Source: Robiginitomaculum_A sp036478535
GTDB lineage: Bacteria > Pseudomonadota > Alphaproteobacteria > Caulobacterales > Maricaulaceae
Direction of reading: 5' to 3'
Assembly: GCA_965224735.1 (NCBI GenBank)
Contig: OZ245059.1
Span: 930,001-994,000 of the forward strand
DNA: 64,000 nt
In this document: positions 8,148-16,376 of the stretch, in pieces
Layout of the letters: each line of letters begins with the position of its first letter
Position numbering within the stretch: position 1 is the stretch's first letter
Position numbers and translations under genes: made by a program
Notes under the pieces: model-generated
What the model was told of the DNA's origin: nothing
Database searches by the model: none
What the model saw: the letters and a program-made list of their open reading frames with translations, nothing else

Positions 8148-10718
8148 CTAAGTAAGCTCTAAAGTTTCTTCCAACTCTTTTGCAAAAGCATTTTCATCAC
8201 TGCAATTATAAAATGACACACCAGTGATTAAATATTTATCCGTATCAATTTTCAGCGTCTTCTTATCAGCGCGAAGTTTCTTTAGGAAATCTTCTTTCCA
8301 TTTGTCATGCGCCAATAAATGCCTACCCTTTGGCTCAATGAACACTTGGTAGGTATATTGCTTACCCTTTTTTTGTTTGCAAAATAAAAGGAAATCAGGC
8401 TCAAAAGCTTGGCCAATCTTATTGTAAATTTTTAGTGCTCGTTCACTACGAACAAGATAAATGTCTTCAAACTTTTTTTCTAAAAGTTCAAATCGTCGGT
8501 CGAACAGTTTAACAAAGTCCTTTTCTTCGGTCGTTCCGTAATTCGCATTATAAACATACCAAGATTTATCTTTGACCAGTTCTTCTTGACCTGTGGCGCG
8601 TTCGCTATCTTTAGGTATGCGGATGGCTTTGTTCTTAAAAATTTCATGCACATAGTCTTTGTAAACAAAGTCCGTATTTTCATAATCCGTAGTATTTGCC
8701 TTCATTTGGTTTTCAATATCGCCTAACAATTTTTGCACGGCGAGTAAATAATCAAGGTGTGAAATATCTTTCATACGTTCTGCCATCCCCTGAAAAGTTA
8801 TCGACAAACCGCCAAGATATTTATCGCTTGATACGAAATTTTTATGCGACCCAACATTTGGAAAAAACGAAAGTAAATTATCAAAATAGAAAAACGTGTT
8901 TCGGGTAAGTGCATAGCGAATTATATGCGCAGGTATATCCGAAAGTTTTATGTCTTCGAATTTTATCGTCTGTTCTACTTGCTCTTCCCCGCCTTTCCCA
9001 AACGCACTGGTGACAAGTCCAACCCCTGACGATAGTTTATGAACAATGTTTTGTTTTGTTACGCCAAGGTCAGAAAATGAATTGACCTTGCTATTGTTCT
9101 TGACCACCTTCTTGTTGAAAACCACACTTCCATTCATGTAAAAATCGGTCTTCTTAAATTCATCTTTTAGTTCTAGTTGTTTGGTAACAAGGTCATTTTC
9201 ATCCTCATAAATACCTGATGCAATCAAAGCTTTTTTCAACTCGGAAATATAGCGATTGTCTTCGCGGGTATGATAGTAAAGTTCTTCCAAAACTTTGAGA
9301 TCGTTCTCAATATCATTATCAAATTTACGAGTATATTGGTCTTGCCCTGCTTCCAAGGTAAACGGAAAATATCTTGCCCCACGCCCAATAAGCTGCGCTT
9401 CGGACAAGGTTGTTTTCCCAATCTTTTTATTATTCCCCCCCGTACTTTGCCCCTCATACAACCGCACAATATCAAACAGGTTCAAAACGTCCCAACCTTC
9501 ATTCAATTTCTGCACTGCAAATATTGCGCGGATAGGATTATTCGCGTCTTCGAGAGTATTCAAACGAATTTGGTTTAGCTCGGCTTCTTTGTCGTTGTTG
9601 GCACTTAAACAATTCTCTTCCCTGAAATTTTCTTGGAGCCGTTTCGCAATTTCATTTGAAGACAAGCCCTTGCCCCCAAAAAAAGTGAACGCTTTTCCGA
9701 CAATGGAAATAGTCGATGTATTTTTGATATTCTCAATCATCGAGGCAGACAAACCGTCAATCAACTTATGGAAATTAGCTTTGTTTTCCTCCGACTGCTT
9801 TATGGTCTGCTTGGCCTTAAATAGAATGACAGGTTTTAGATTGATATTGTTGGACGTTGCCAATTCTTGGCGATAAAGATTGAGAATAAGAGCCTGCAAG
9901 ACACGGTCTTGCTCTTCGTACTCACTGCGAACAAGATTGATTTCTTTGGAATATTTGTCTTTTCTAAACTGCGCTAAATCGTATCGGTAAATTACTTTAT
10001 CTTGATATTTATCGGAAATTTCTGCGGCTTCATAATCAAGCGTAGCGGTAAACTCCAACAAGATATTATCAAAACTTTGGTTCAGAATTTTATCAACGGT
10101 ATTTTCCCATGTCGGGATAATAGCCAGCTTGCCTTGTTTCTTCGTAGATGAACTTAGGTGATGTGCTTCATCGGCAATCAGAGCAATTTTTTTGTTTTCA
10201 AAATCCTCATAGGTGACACTGTTTTCTTTGGTGTTGGTCAGGTCGCTATGCAGTTTTTGTATAGTGGTGAATTTGATGTTGATATTTTGCTCGTCGGCCT
10301 CGTCAAAGTTTTCAACCTCTTTGATGAGTACGTCCTTGCCGTCCACGGTTATCTTGTCGCTAAATAGATATTTGCTGGCCTGTCCGTTTAGAAAGTTATC
10401 CTTGGTCTTTTCAATGATATTGCTGGAGTTTACAAAGAACAGAAAATTGCGATAACCTTTGACGTATAACTCCAGCATCAAGCCCGCCATAATCAGCGTC
10501 TTACCGCTTCCAGTCGCCATATTGTAAAGCAAGTGATACGGTTTTGCTGGTTTGCCGTCAAAGTCTTCGGTTTCAAAGAAAACAAACCTCTTAAATGCCT
10601 CTTCTTGATAAGGTCGAATTTTATATTTTAAATTATCCAGAACATCATCAGGTACCAGCACTTGATTAAGAGCTTTACGGGCAAACGGATTATCAAAAAT
10701 TGTATAGAGAAAAGCCAT
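8148..10718 (-). CDS. res: Type III restriction endonuclease subunit (Res)
   Basis: 856 residues. A superfamily 2 helicase/translocase comes first: Q-motif-like IRPYQEEAFKRF at 35-46, Walker A ATGSGKT at 68-74, DEAH at 183-186, TAT (motif III) at 224-226 and motif VI QLIGRGARY near 442-450. The C-terminal nuclease is of PD-(D/E)xK type, with D775 in FEPDFLLF and E795-x-K797 in FIEPKGR. With Mod it would form the ATP-dependent complex that cleaves DNA between oppositely oriented unmethylated sites. It starts 5 bp after mod ends, so the two are co-transcribed. All catalytic motifs are intact. Composition is more AT-rich than the flanking core genes, fitting acquisition by transfer. Confidence 0.93.
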   Translation of the reverse strand: MAFLYTIFDNPFARKALNQVLVPDDVLDNLKYKIRPYQEEAFKRFVFFETEDFDGKPAKPYHLLYNMATGSGKTLIMAGLMLELYVKGYRNFLFFVNSSNIIEKTKDNFLNGQASKYLFSDKITVDGKDVLIKEVENFDEADEQNINIKFTTIQKLHSDLTNTKENSVTYEDFENKKIALIADEAHHLSSSTKKQGKLAIIPTWENTVDKILNQSFDNILLEFTATLDYEAAEISDKYQDKVIYRYDLAQFRKDKYSKEINLVRSEYEEQDRVLQALILNLYRQELATSNNINLKPVILFKAKQTIKQSEENKANFHKLIDGLSASMIENIKNTSTISIVGKAFTFFGGKGLSSNEIAKRLQENFREENCLSANNDKEAELNQIRLNTLEDANNPIRAIFAVQKLNEGWDVLNLFDIVRLYEGQSTGGNNKKIGKTTLSEAQLIGRGARYFPFTLEAGQDQYTRKFDNDIENDLKVLEELYYHTREDNRYISELKKALIASGIYEDENDLVTKQLELKDEFKKTDFYMNGSVVFNKKVVKNNSKVNSFSDLGVTKQNIVHKLSSGVGLVTSAFGKGGEEQVEQTIKFEDIKLSDIPAHIIRYALTRNTFFYFDNLLSFFPNVGSHKNFVSSDKYLGGLSITFQGMAERMKDISHLDYLLAVQKLLGDIENQMKANTTDYENTDFVYKDYVHEIFKNKAIRIPKDSERATGQEELVKDKSWYVYNANYGTTEEKDFVKLFDRRFELLEKKFEDIYLVRSERALKIYNKIGQAFEPDFLLFCKQKKGKQYTYQVFIEPKGRHLLAHDKWKEDFLKKLRADKKTLKIDTDKYLITGVSFYNCSDENAFAKELEETLELT

Positions 10719-10723
10719 AAGTT

Positions 10724-12736
10724 TTAAGCCTTCATCTTATAAAAATCACGAGTGATATTTTTTTCGTCGCCTGTGCAAGCAAATTCCTTATCCTCCAGCG
10801 AGGATAGATTGACATAAAGCTGGTTCTTATCAAGTATTTCGCAAAGGTGTTGTTTCTGCTCTTCAAGGCTTAAAGCCTTGAAACCCTCAATGTGCTCATC
10901 CTGTTTTATAATATCCAAATTATAATCAAGGAACGATTTTTCTTTCATGCTGTCCCAAACTTCCAGCAAGGTTTTGCTGTTCATGGCCGTTTCAATCCGC
11001 TCGATAAAACTCTGATTATATTTTTTTAGCTCGAGATAGGTGAATGAACCACCGCCTGTCCATTTCACTGCCTTGGATACCCCTGTCTTGTCTCCCGCAA
11101 TCACATTTTGCAGACGAACAACACTGTCATTTTTGCCATAATCAAGCTGCTCCACTCCAATATATTGAAATCCCATTTTATGAGCCACTGCTGCAGAAGT
11201 TCCACTGCCTATATGGAAGTCCAAAACAATGTCATGCTTGCTGGCACCTAGCTCACAAATTCTTTTTAGAAGTTTCTCAGGTTTTTTCCCTTTTTTAAGT
11301 TTTACACCACCTTCATTATGTAGGTCGTTAGGAAGTACATCATCCCAAATATCTGCCATTGGTTCTGCAGTGACAACTTCCCCATCAATTTCTACCAATC
11401 TATCTGAGTAAAATAAAATTCTCTGACCATTTCTCAAATATAAATCAGGGTAATTATCACGTTTAAGAAGAAAAATTTCATCCGCGTTGGCCTTTGAATC
11501 AACTATTAATGCCTTTGCATCTTTACTTACTTTATCTGCATCAGGATAAGCAAACTGTATGACCGCACTAGCGTTCTTTTTTACAAATGAGTAAATTACC
11601 TTTTCAAAATTCCCACCCAGTTGCTTTTTTAGCTTGTTTTTTGGCAATCCTTCGTGTTCTGCAAAGGCATCAAGCAAACTACAAAATTGCCAATCTGATA
11701 TGGGTTTGTCTCTATTTAGAATAAAATTATTATACCGAACATTTCTATCTCTAGGTTTATATATCCGATTGGGCTTCCATTCAGATTTGTTGTTAGCATA
11801 TATCATCACATACTCTGTAAGGTTCACTACTCCAGTGTTAATGGTTTTGTGCCCAGTAGCTGAACCTCGCTTAACAGTCATCAACCCACATCTATTTTCT
11901 TCACCAAAAATACCGTCACAAAGCACCTGTAAATATCCGACTTCATTTAAATCGATTGATAAAAAAATCGCTCCATCGTTTTGCAACATTTTTTTCGCAA
12001 CCGACAAACGATTATTCATAAAGGTTAACCAAGTTGAATGGTTGAAACTATCATTATATTTGAAACCATCACCACCCGTATTATACGGCGGGTCGATGTA
12101 AATAAGTTTGACCTTACCCGAAAATTCCTTTTCCAAAGAATGAAGAGCAAGTAAGTTATTACCTTTAATAATCAAATTGTCGGTAATGGTATCTTCGGGC
12201 AGACCTCGTTTCTTATTAAGGGCGGCATCACGGGTAAAATTTTTAAATTTATGTTCCCCGTTCTTGTCATAGGTTTTGGCATTAGCCAAAACCTTGGGTT
12301 CAAAAAGTTGGGTGATTTCATCTTGCGCCAAAACTTCGTTAAAGAAGATTTCCTCGCGCTTATCCTCTTCGTGGCTTTGGCCTCCCTCCAACACACAATC
12401 TTTGAACGGCCAGACCAAGGACACTTCATTGCGCTGTTTCAAAAATTTGCCGTCTATGGCAAGCCCAACTTTGTTTTTGTATTTCGTGAAACTGTCATTG
12501 AGGTAATTTTTTTGCTCCAAAAACAACACAAAGCGATTAAGGTCAGAAACCAATGTGCCTTTGACGTCTTTGAAAAATTCCTGTTTTAGTACCTTGTTAT
12601 CAAGCAAAAGCCCAATGAGCTCTTCATCAAAAGAGCGAACTTTGTCCAAAACAACCCATTTTTTAATCTCGCCATTATCTGAAACGAAATTATTTTCTTG
12701 CGAGAGCTGCTCAACAAGTGTCTCAAAAATTTTCAT
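10724..12736 (-). CDS. mod: Type III DNA methyltransferase subunit (Mod)
   Basis: Motif IV DPPYN precedes motif I (DFHIGSGTS) with a target-recognition region of about 280 residues between them, the beta-class order of type III Mod N6-adenine or N4-cytosine methylases. The open frame runs back to 12883, but I place the start at the ATG at 12736 (MKIFETLVEQLSQ), where family members begin and where AAAAGGG lies at ribosome-site distance; that gives 670 residues. An ATG at 12763 is the alternative. Mod alone methylates and supplies specificity to Res. The recognition sequence cannot be read. No simple repeat tract suggesting phase variation is visible inside the gene. Confidence 0.9.
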   Translation of the reverse strand: MKIFETLVEQLSQENNFVSDNGEIKKWVVLDKVRSFDEELIGLLLDNKVLKQEFFKDVKGTLVSDLNRFVLFLEQKNYLNDSFTKYKNKVGLAIDGKFLKQRNEVSLVWPFKDCVLEGGQSHEEDKREEIFFNEVLAQDEITQLFEPKVLANAKTYDKNGEHKFKNFTRDAALNKKRGLPEDTITDNLIIKGNNLLALHSLEKEFSGKVKLIYIDPPYNTGGDGFKYNDSFNHSTWLTFMNNRLSVAKKMLQNDGAIFLSIDLNEVGYLQVLCDGIFGEENRCGLMTVKRGSATGHKTINTGVVNLTEYVMIYANNKSEWKPNRIYKPRDRNVRYNNFILNRDKPISDWQFCSLLDAFAEHEGLPKNKLKKQLGGNFEKVIYSFVKKNASAVIQFAYPDADKVSKDAKALIVDSKANADEIFLLKRDNYPDLYLRNGQRILFYSDRLVEIDGEVVTAEPMADIWDDVLPNDLHNEGGVKLKKGKKPEKLLKRICELGASKHDIVLDFHIGSGTSAAVAHKMGFQYIGVEQLDYGKNDSVVRLQNVIAGDKTGVSKAVKWTGGGSFTYLELKKYNQSFIERIETAMNSKTLLEVWDSMKEKSFLDYNLDIIKQDEHIEGFKALSLEEQKQHLCEILDKNQLYVNLSSLEDKEFACTGDEKNITRDFYKMKA

Positions 12737-12883
12737 CACTGCCCTTTTCGGATTGTTCCCCATAGTTGTTTCATTACACCTTAGATTTAAACAGAGAAAT
12801 ATCAAGGCTAATGCTATCGGAAGCAAATATCGCTGCAATGCTTCTTTCTGATAAGGGCGGAGTATAGGATTCAGTATTTGCAA
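12737..12883 (-). pseudogene. Open extension upstream of mod resembling the Res N-terminus
   Basis: The 49 codons in frame with mod, but upstream of its likely start, encode MQILNPILRPYQKEALQRYL. The LRPYQKEALQRY part closely resembles IRPYQEEAFKRF near the start of Res (residues 35-46), and the DNA of the two stretches is also similar. The region then becomes an unrelated hydrophobic and Cys-rich stretch. It looks like a fragment of a second res-like or helicase gene left in front of mod. Confidence 0.4.
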
Positions 12884-12966
12884 AAAAACTCAAATTTTAT
12901 GATTTGAGACCTTGCTAAAAAAGCTAACACTTGCTAACGCACATTTCGCAAACAATACCCCATTTT

Positions 12967-13056
12967 GGAGAGGTGGCAGAGTGGTTGAATGCATCGGTCT
13001 TGAAAACCGACGTGCGTGGAAGCGTACCGGGGGTTCGAATCCCTCCCTCTCCGCCA
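12967..13056 (+). tRNA. tRNA-Ser (anticodon TGA)
   Basis: A 90-nt class II tRNA with encoded CCA. The acceptor stem GGAGAGG pairs with CCTCTCC, the anticodon loop is CTTGAAA with TGA at 13001-13003, a long variable arm follows, and the T arm is GGGGGTTCGAATCCCTCC. It decodes UCN serine codons. It lies between the restriction-modification genes and the IS3 element, inside the accessory island. Confidence 0.97.
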
Positions 13057-13285
13057 TTGCCTTCCTCTAAGTATTTGATTTATATACCGTATTTTGGAGT
13101 AAAATTGTTCCCACTTGCGAATACATTTATTTTTGGCAAGTTCTGTGATAACTGAAAATCCGAGCATTTAAATGTATTTGTGGCTCGGTGATTCTTTGGG
13201 AGTTTAAACTAAACGATAATACCCCCAATATTTAAGGGTACTTATAAGTAGAATTTTCTCGTACTTTAACGAAGGAGATTTTATT

Positions 13286-13690
13286 ATGAAGAAATCGAGA
13301 TATTCAGACGGCCAAATCATTGGCATATTAAAGCAAGCGGAAGCTGGTACACCAGTTTCTGAGCTTTGCCGCGAGCACGGTATGAGCAGCGCATCGTTTT
13401 ATAAATGGCGCACCAAATATGGCGGCATGGACGCCTCTTTGATGGGGCACATGAAGCAGCTGGAAGCAGAGAATGCCCGGCTCAAAAAGATGTATGCGGA
13501 CGTGCAATTACAGAATGACATTATCAAGGATGCTATGGCCTGTGCCCTGTGGGTGAAAAAAAGTGGTGAGGCCGTCCCGCCGGCGCGAGATCGCCAAAAC
13601 TTATGTGGCGGGGCACCGCATAAGCATCCGGGCGGCCTGTCACATATTTACGATCAGCGAGACCTGTTATCGTTACGTTCCCAAGCTTAG
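13286..13690 (+). CDS. IS3-family transposase OrfA
   Basis: The N-terminal part is the IS3 OrfA protein: a helix-turn-helix (GTPVSELCREHGMSSASFYKW) followed by a leucine-zipper-like coiled coil (MKQLEAENARLKKMYADVQL). The true OrfA product is expected to be about 88-95 residues; the last third of the 134-residue frame overlaps orfB (from 13563) and has no family similarity in this frame. It binds the IS ends and is normally fused to OrfB by -1 frameshifting. An AAGGAG site precedes the ATG. Confidence 0.88.
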   Translation: MKKSRYSDGQIIGILKQAEAGTPVSELCREHGMSSASFYKWRTKYGGMDASLMGHMKQLEAENARLKKMYADVQLQNDIIKDAMACALWVKKSGEAVPPARDRQNLCGGAPHKHPGGLSHIYDQRDLLSLRSQA

Positions 13691-14416
13691 CGATGAGAAC
13701 GCTGTGATAGCCGATTGGCTCTTGCGGTTAACCAAGACCAAACGCAGTTGGGGTTTTAAGCTGTGCTTTTTATATCTACGCAATATCAAAGGCTATGGCT
13801 GGAACCACAAGCGCGTGTACCGCATTTATTGCGAGTTAGAGCTCAATTTACGCATAAAGCCCAAGAAACGTCTTTACCGTGAAACACCAGAGCCATTGGC
13901 CGTGCCAGAGACGATTAACGACACATGGTCGATGGACTTTATGCACGATCAGCTCTCGGACGGGCGCTGCTTTAGAACATTTAATGTGATTGATGACTTT
14001 AACCGCGAAGGCTTAGCGATTGAAGTAGACTTCTCATTGCCAGCGGGTCGTGTCATTCGTGCGCTTGAACAAATCATAGAATGGCGCGGCAAACCCAAGG
14101 CCATCAGGTGCGACAACGGCCCGGAGTATATCAGTCATTTACTGGCCGCATGGGCAGAGAAGCATAACATCATCTTGATGTTTATCCAGCCAGGGAACCC
14201 TCAGCAAAACGCCTATGTGGAACGCTACAACCGCACGGTCAGATATGAGTGGCTCGCCCAATACATATTTACAACAATAGAGGAGGTGCAAAACTCAGCC
14301 ACCAAGTGGCTTGCGCCCGTAGGAAGTCCTTCTTGGGGACTTACAATAATGACAGGCCTAACATGGCCATAGGCGGAATAACGCCCAAACAAAAGCTGGC
14401 CATGACGGCCGCTTAA
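13563..14416 (+). pseudogene. IS3-family transposase OrfB, 3' frameshifted
   Basis: The rve integrase core is present: D in WSMDFMHDQL, D in IRCDNGPEYIS, E in AYVERYNRTVRYEW. The frame ends at 14372 in an unrelated tail. The expected ending (YNNDRPNMAIGGITPKQKLA and then MTAA-stop at 14416) is read in another frame just downstream. Between TKWL and TYNND lies an extra stretch (about 14312-14336) with an AAGTCC/GGACTT inverted repeat. All catalytic residues precede the break, but the last conserved segment is lost. Confidence 0.8.
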
Positions 14417-14474
14417 ATCGCTCTACTTATAAGTACCCCTAAATATGGGGGTATTACCAAAGAAGGATAGTTAA

Positions 14475-14819
14475 ATGGCTGGCAAAGTAGAAAATTGGTT
14501 TGATGCACTACCAGACGCGCAAAGAGATATACTCAGAGAGTTACAACTCCTTGTTCGCAGTCAGGACAACAGTTTTAAAGAAGAAATAAAATGGGGTCAG
14601 CCGTGTTATTCGCTTAATAAGCTCGTGTGTTATCTTCAAAAATCAAAAACACATGTAACACTCGGATTTCAGCAAGGGGCGCACTTAAATGACCCGGAGG
14701 AGCTGCTAGAGGGGCAAGGGAAGAATATGCGCCACATTAAAATTAAATCATCAGAGAACCTCAATTCCGAACTAGTGAAGTCTCTGATAAAGGAAGCAAT
14801 TAGATATGATGCGAGATAA
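14475..14819 (+). CDS. DUF1801 family protein
   Basis: 114 residues with the DUF1801 pattern: an N-terminal helix pair (LPDAQRDILRELQLLV), the EEIKWGQPCYSLNKLVCYL segment, then TLGFQQGAHLNDPEELLEGQ and a helical C-terminus. Members adopt a small alpha/beta fold (YdhG-like); the biochemical function is not established. Its ribosome site (AGAAGGA) lies only about 10 bp inside the right end of the flanking IS3 element, so the native promoter has been separated and expression may depend on the IS. It sits in the accessory island. Confidence 0.82.
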   Translation: MAGKVENWFDALPDAQRDILRELQLLVRSQDNSFKEEIKWGQPCYSLNKLVCYLQKSKTHVTLGFQQGAHLNDPEELLEGQGKNMRHIKIKSSENLNSELVKSLIKEAIRYDAR

Positions 14820-14928
14820 TAGAATTGTAAGAATTTAACAACATTGCGCGCTTACCCTTTCAAAGATTGTTAATGATTTTATCTAACGATTGCTCCTCTG
14901 CCCCCGAAGCAGTAATAGGCTTTTATTA

Positions 14929-15250
14929 TCAATTAATCTCCCGCCCTTTATTCAGCGTCCATAATATCGTATTCCCTCGCATAATACCTGAAACAGCTTT
15001 GCCGCGATTTCTTTCTAGGGTGTCGCGCCAGGGGGCGAGGGTGAAATCTTTGGCGCGTTCTATGATGGCGTATTTTCCGCTTGGGCGGGTTATGGCGGCG
15101 CGGTAGTGGCCAGCGATCTTGCCTTGTCTTGTGCGTTCTAAATATGGTTTTCCTAATTGGGCGGATAGCTTTTTGGCGGCCTCGGTTAAGTTTCGTTTTT
15201 CTAGCGCGTCTAAATGAGATTGCGCCAGCGCAGTATTTTCATTTTCTAAT
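14929..15250 (-). pseudogene. Conjugative relaxase, C-terminal stump (DUF3363-like)
   Basis: The last ~105 codons of a larger gene remain. GHYRAAITRPSGKYAIIER, DFTLAPWRDTLERNRGKAVS and GIMRGNTILW match the C-terminal region of TraI/VirD2-type relaxases that carry DUF3363. The 5' part is cut exactly where IS5-type copy 2 begins (15252), and no continuation appears beyond the IS at 16278. The first residues of the ORF before ENENTA come from the IS itself. The gene is a remnant showing that the island once carried mobilisation functions. Confidence 0.72.
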
Positions 15251-15251
15251 A

Positions 15252-16277
15252 GACTCGATTCACAATAGTGTTTCATTTTTCAGGCGCGTTTGTTTGCGCT
15301 CAATATGGTTATACGGTTTTACCAGAGGCAGGCTGTGCACTTAAATTGATGTTTGCCAAGGCTCCCACATTCTTTGCAATCATGTTTTGCAGGCCGTTAT
15401 TCCGGTGAATATCGGCGAAAATCTTAAACTTCTTCATCCGCCCGATCGCGTGCTCCACGCCGACGCAAAGACAGCAATGCCAACGATTATACGCCTTGTC
15501 TTCTTGCGATAGTTCCTTGTTTTTCGTCTTCTTAATCGGGAGTTCAAACCCCGTCCCCAGATACCCTAAATCACCTAAAACCATCATCTCGGGCGGCTTT
15601 TTGAGCCTGCTTTCATCAAAAATTCTCTTGCCATGCATTGAGCCTTTTTGCGCAGGGCCAACAGATAAAATTCGCTTGGTATTATCGGTGACAATTTGAT
15701 GGACATTTGTATGTTTCTTCTTTTTCCCCGAATAGTTCTTCTTGCGCTTGCCAGGCTTTCCTGCGCGGTGAACAGGCCGCTCCGTCCCGTCCACCATAAG
15801 GTACAAAAGATCGTCCTTTTCTTCTTCGGTAAGACGAACTTCGCGCTCGGGCATCTTGAAATGCCCGGCTAAAAGATGCGTCATCGACCTGTTAACGCGG
15901 CAAACAGTTGGCGATGAAACACTAAAAACCAGACCCAAAAACACATGGCCAAAAACACATGGCCAAAAACACATGGCTTGTGTAGGTACGATAGTAAATC
16001 AGGCACATCAAAAGTTGCGCGGCAAAGTCGAGAGCATATGGGTGCCCAGCGCCAATGGCGCGTTTTCTTCCCGTGCGCGAGAGGCGTTTATGCTCGGATT
16101 TGAGCCAAAGCGGATATGTTTCTTTGGCCAACACCTCAAAATCGTGCAAACGAATGCCGCTAAGGCGAAAAAACAAGGTCGGTCGGCCCCGTAAAATTTT
16201 GAGTGTGTTCATGAAAAATCCTCCTGCATCAAAATTATACCTGAAAACTAGACATTTCCCTAATTAAGAAGTGAGTC
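15252..16277 (-). mobile_element. IS5-type insertion sequence, copy 2 (broken)
   Basis: About 1,026 bp with the same ends as copy 1 (GACTCGATTCACAAT at the low end, GACTCACTTCTTAATT read inward from the high end), flanked by TA on both sides. It carries a transposase that is interrupted by a 14-bp unit present three times in tandem. It truncates the relaxase gene on one side and lies about 100 bp beyond the stop of pyrD on the other. Confidence 0.82.
15309..16212 (-). pseudogene. IS5-type DDE transposase, broken by a tandem triplication (copy 2)
   Basis: The N-terminal part (16212 to about 15950) has the same MNTLK start as copy 1, and the C-terminal part (to 15309) carries YLMVDGTERPV, MVLGDLGYLG and GVEHAIGRMKKFK. 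The unit CCAAAAACACATGG occurs three times at 15935-15976. The copy 1 equivalent has it once, so 28 extra bases shift the frame at the end of the conserved TYTSHVFL segment. In contrast to copy 1, the helix-turn-helix/core junction (SMTHLLAGHFKMPE) is intact here. Confidence 0.85.
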
Positions 16278-16376
16278 TACTGCTTTGCGTTGGCAATGAC
16301 AATAATGGGTAAAGAGTGGTTTGTTGATGAGGCGTATGTGCTTTGCCCGCAAGCGCAACCGCCTTTTAAATGTTAC

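Larger units (their letters stand above)
13217..14456 (+). mobile_element. IS3-family element (IS407-like), inactivated
   Basis: About 1.24 kb bounded by long imperfect inverted repeats: left TAATACCCCCAATATTTAAG and right, read inward, TAATACCCCCATATTTAGGG; both continue into GGTACTTATAAGTA. No target duplication is visible. It encodes orfA and orfB in the usual two overlapping frames. orfB is disrupted near its 3' end by an extra stretch of about 22 bp. Confidence 0.85.

Noticed and set aside
12967..13056. tRNA-Ser as an attachment site of the island
   Set aside because: I could not find a repeated copy of the tRNA 3' end (GGGTTCGAATCCCTCC) elsewhere in the island, and no integrase gene is present.
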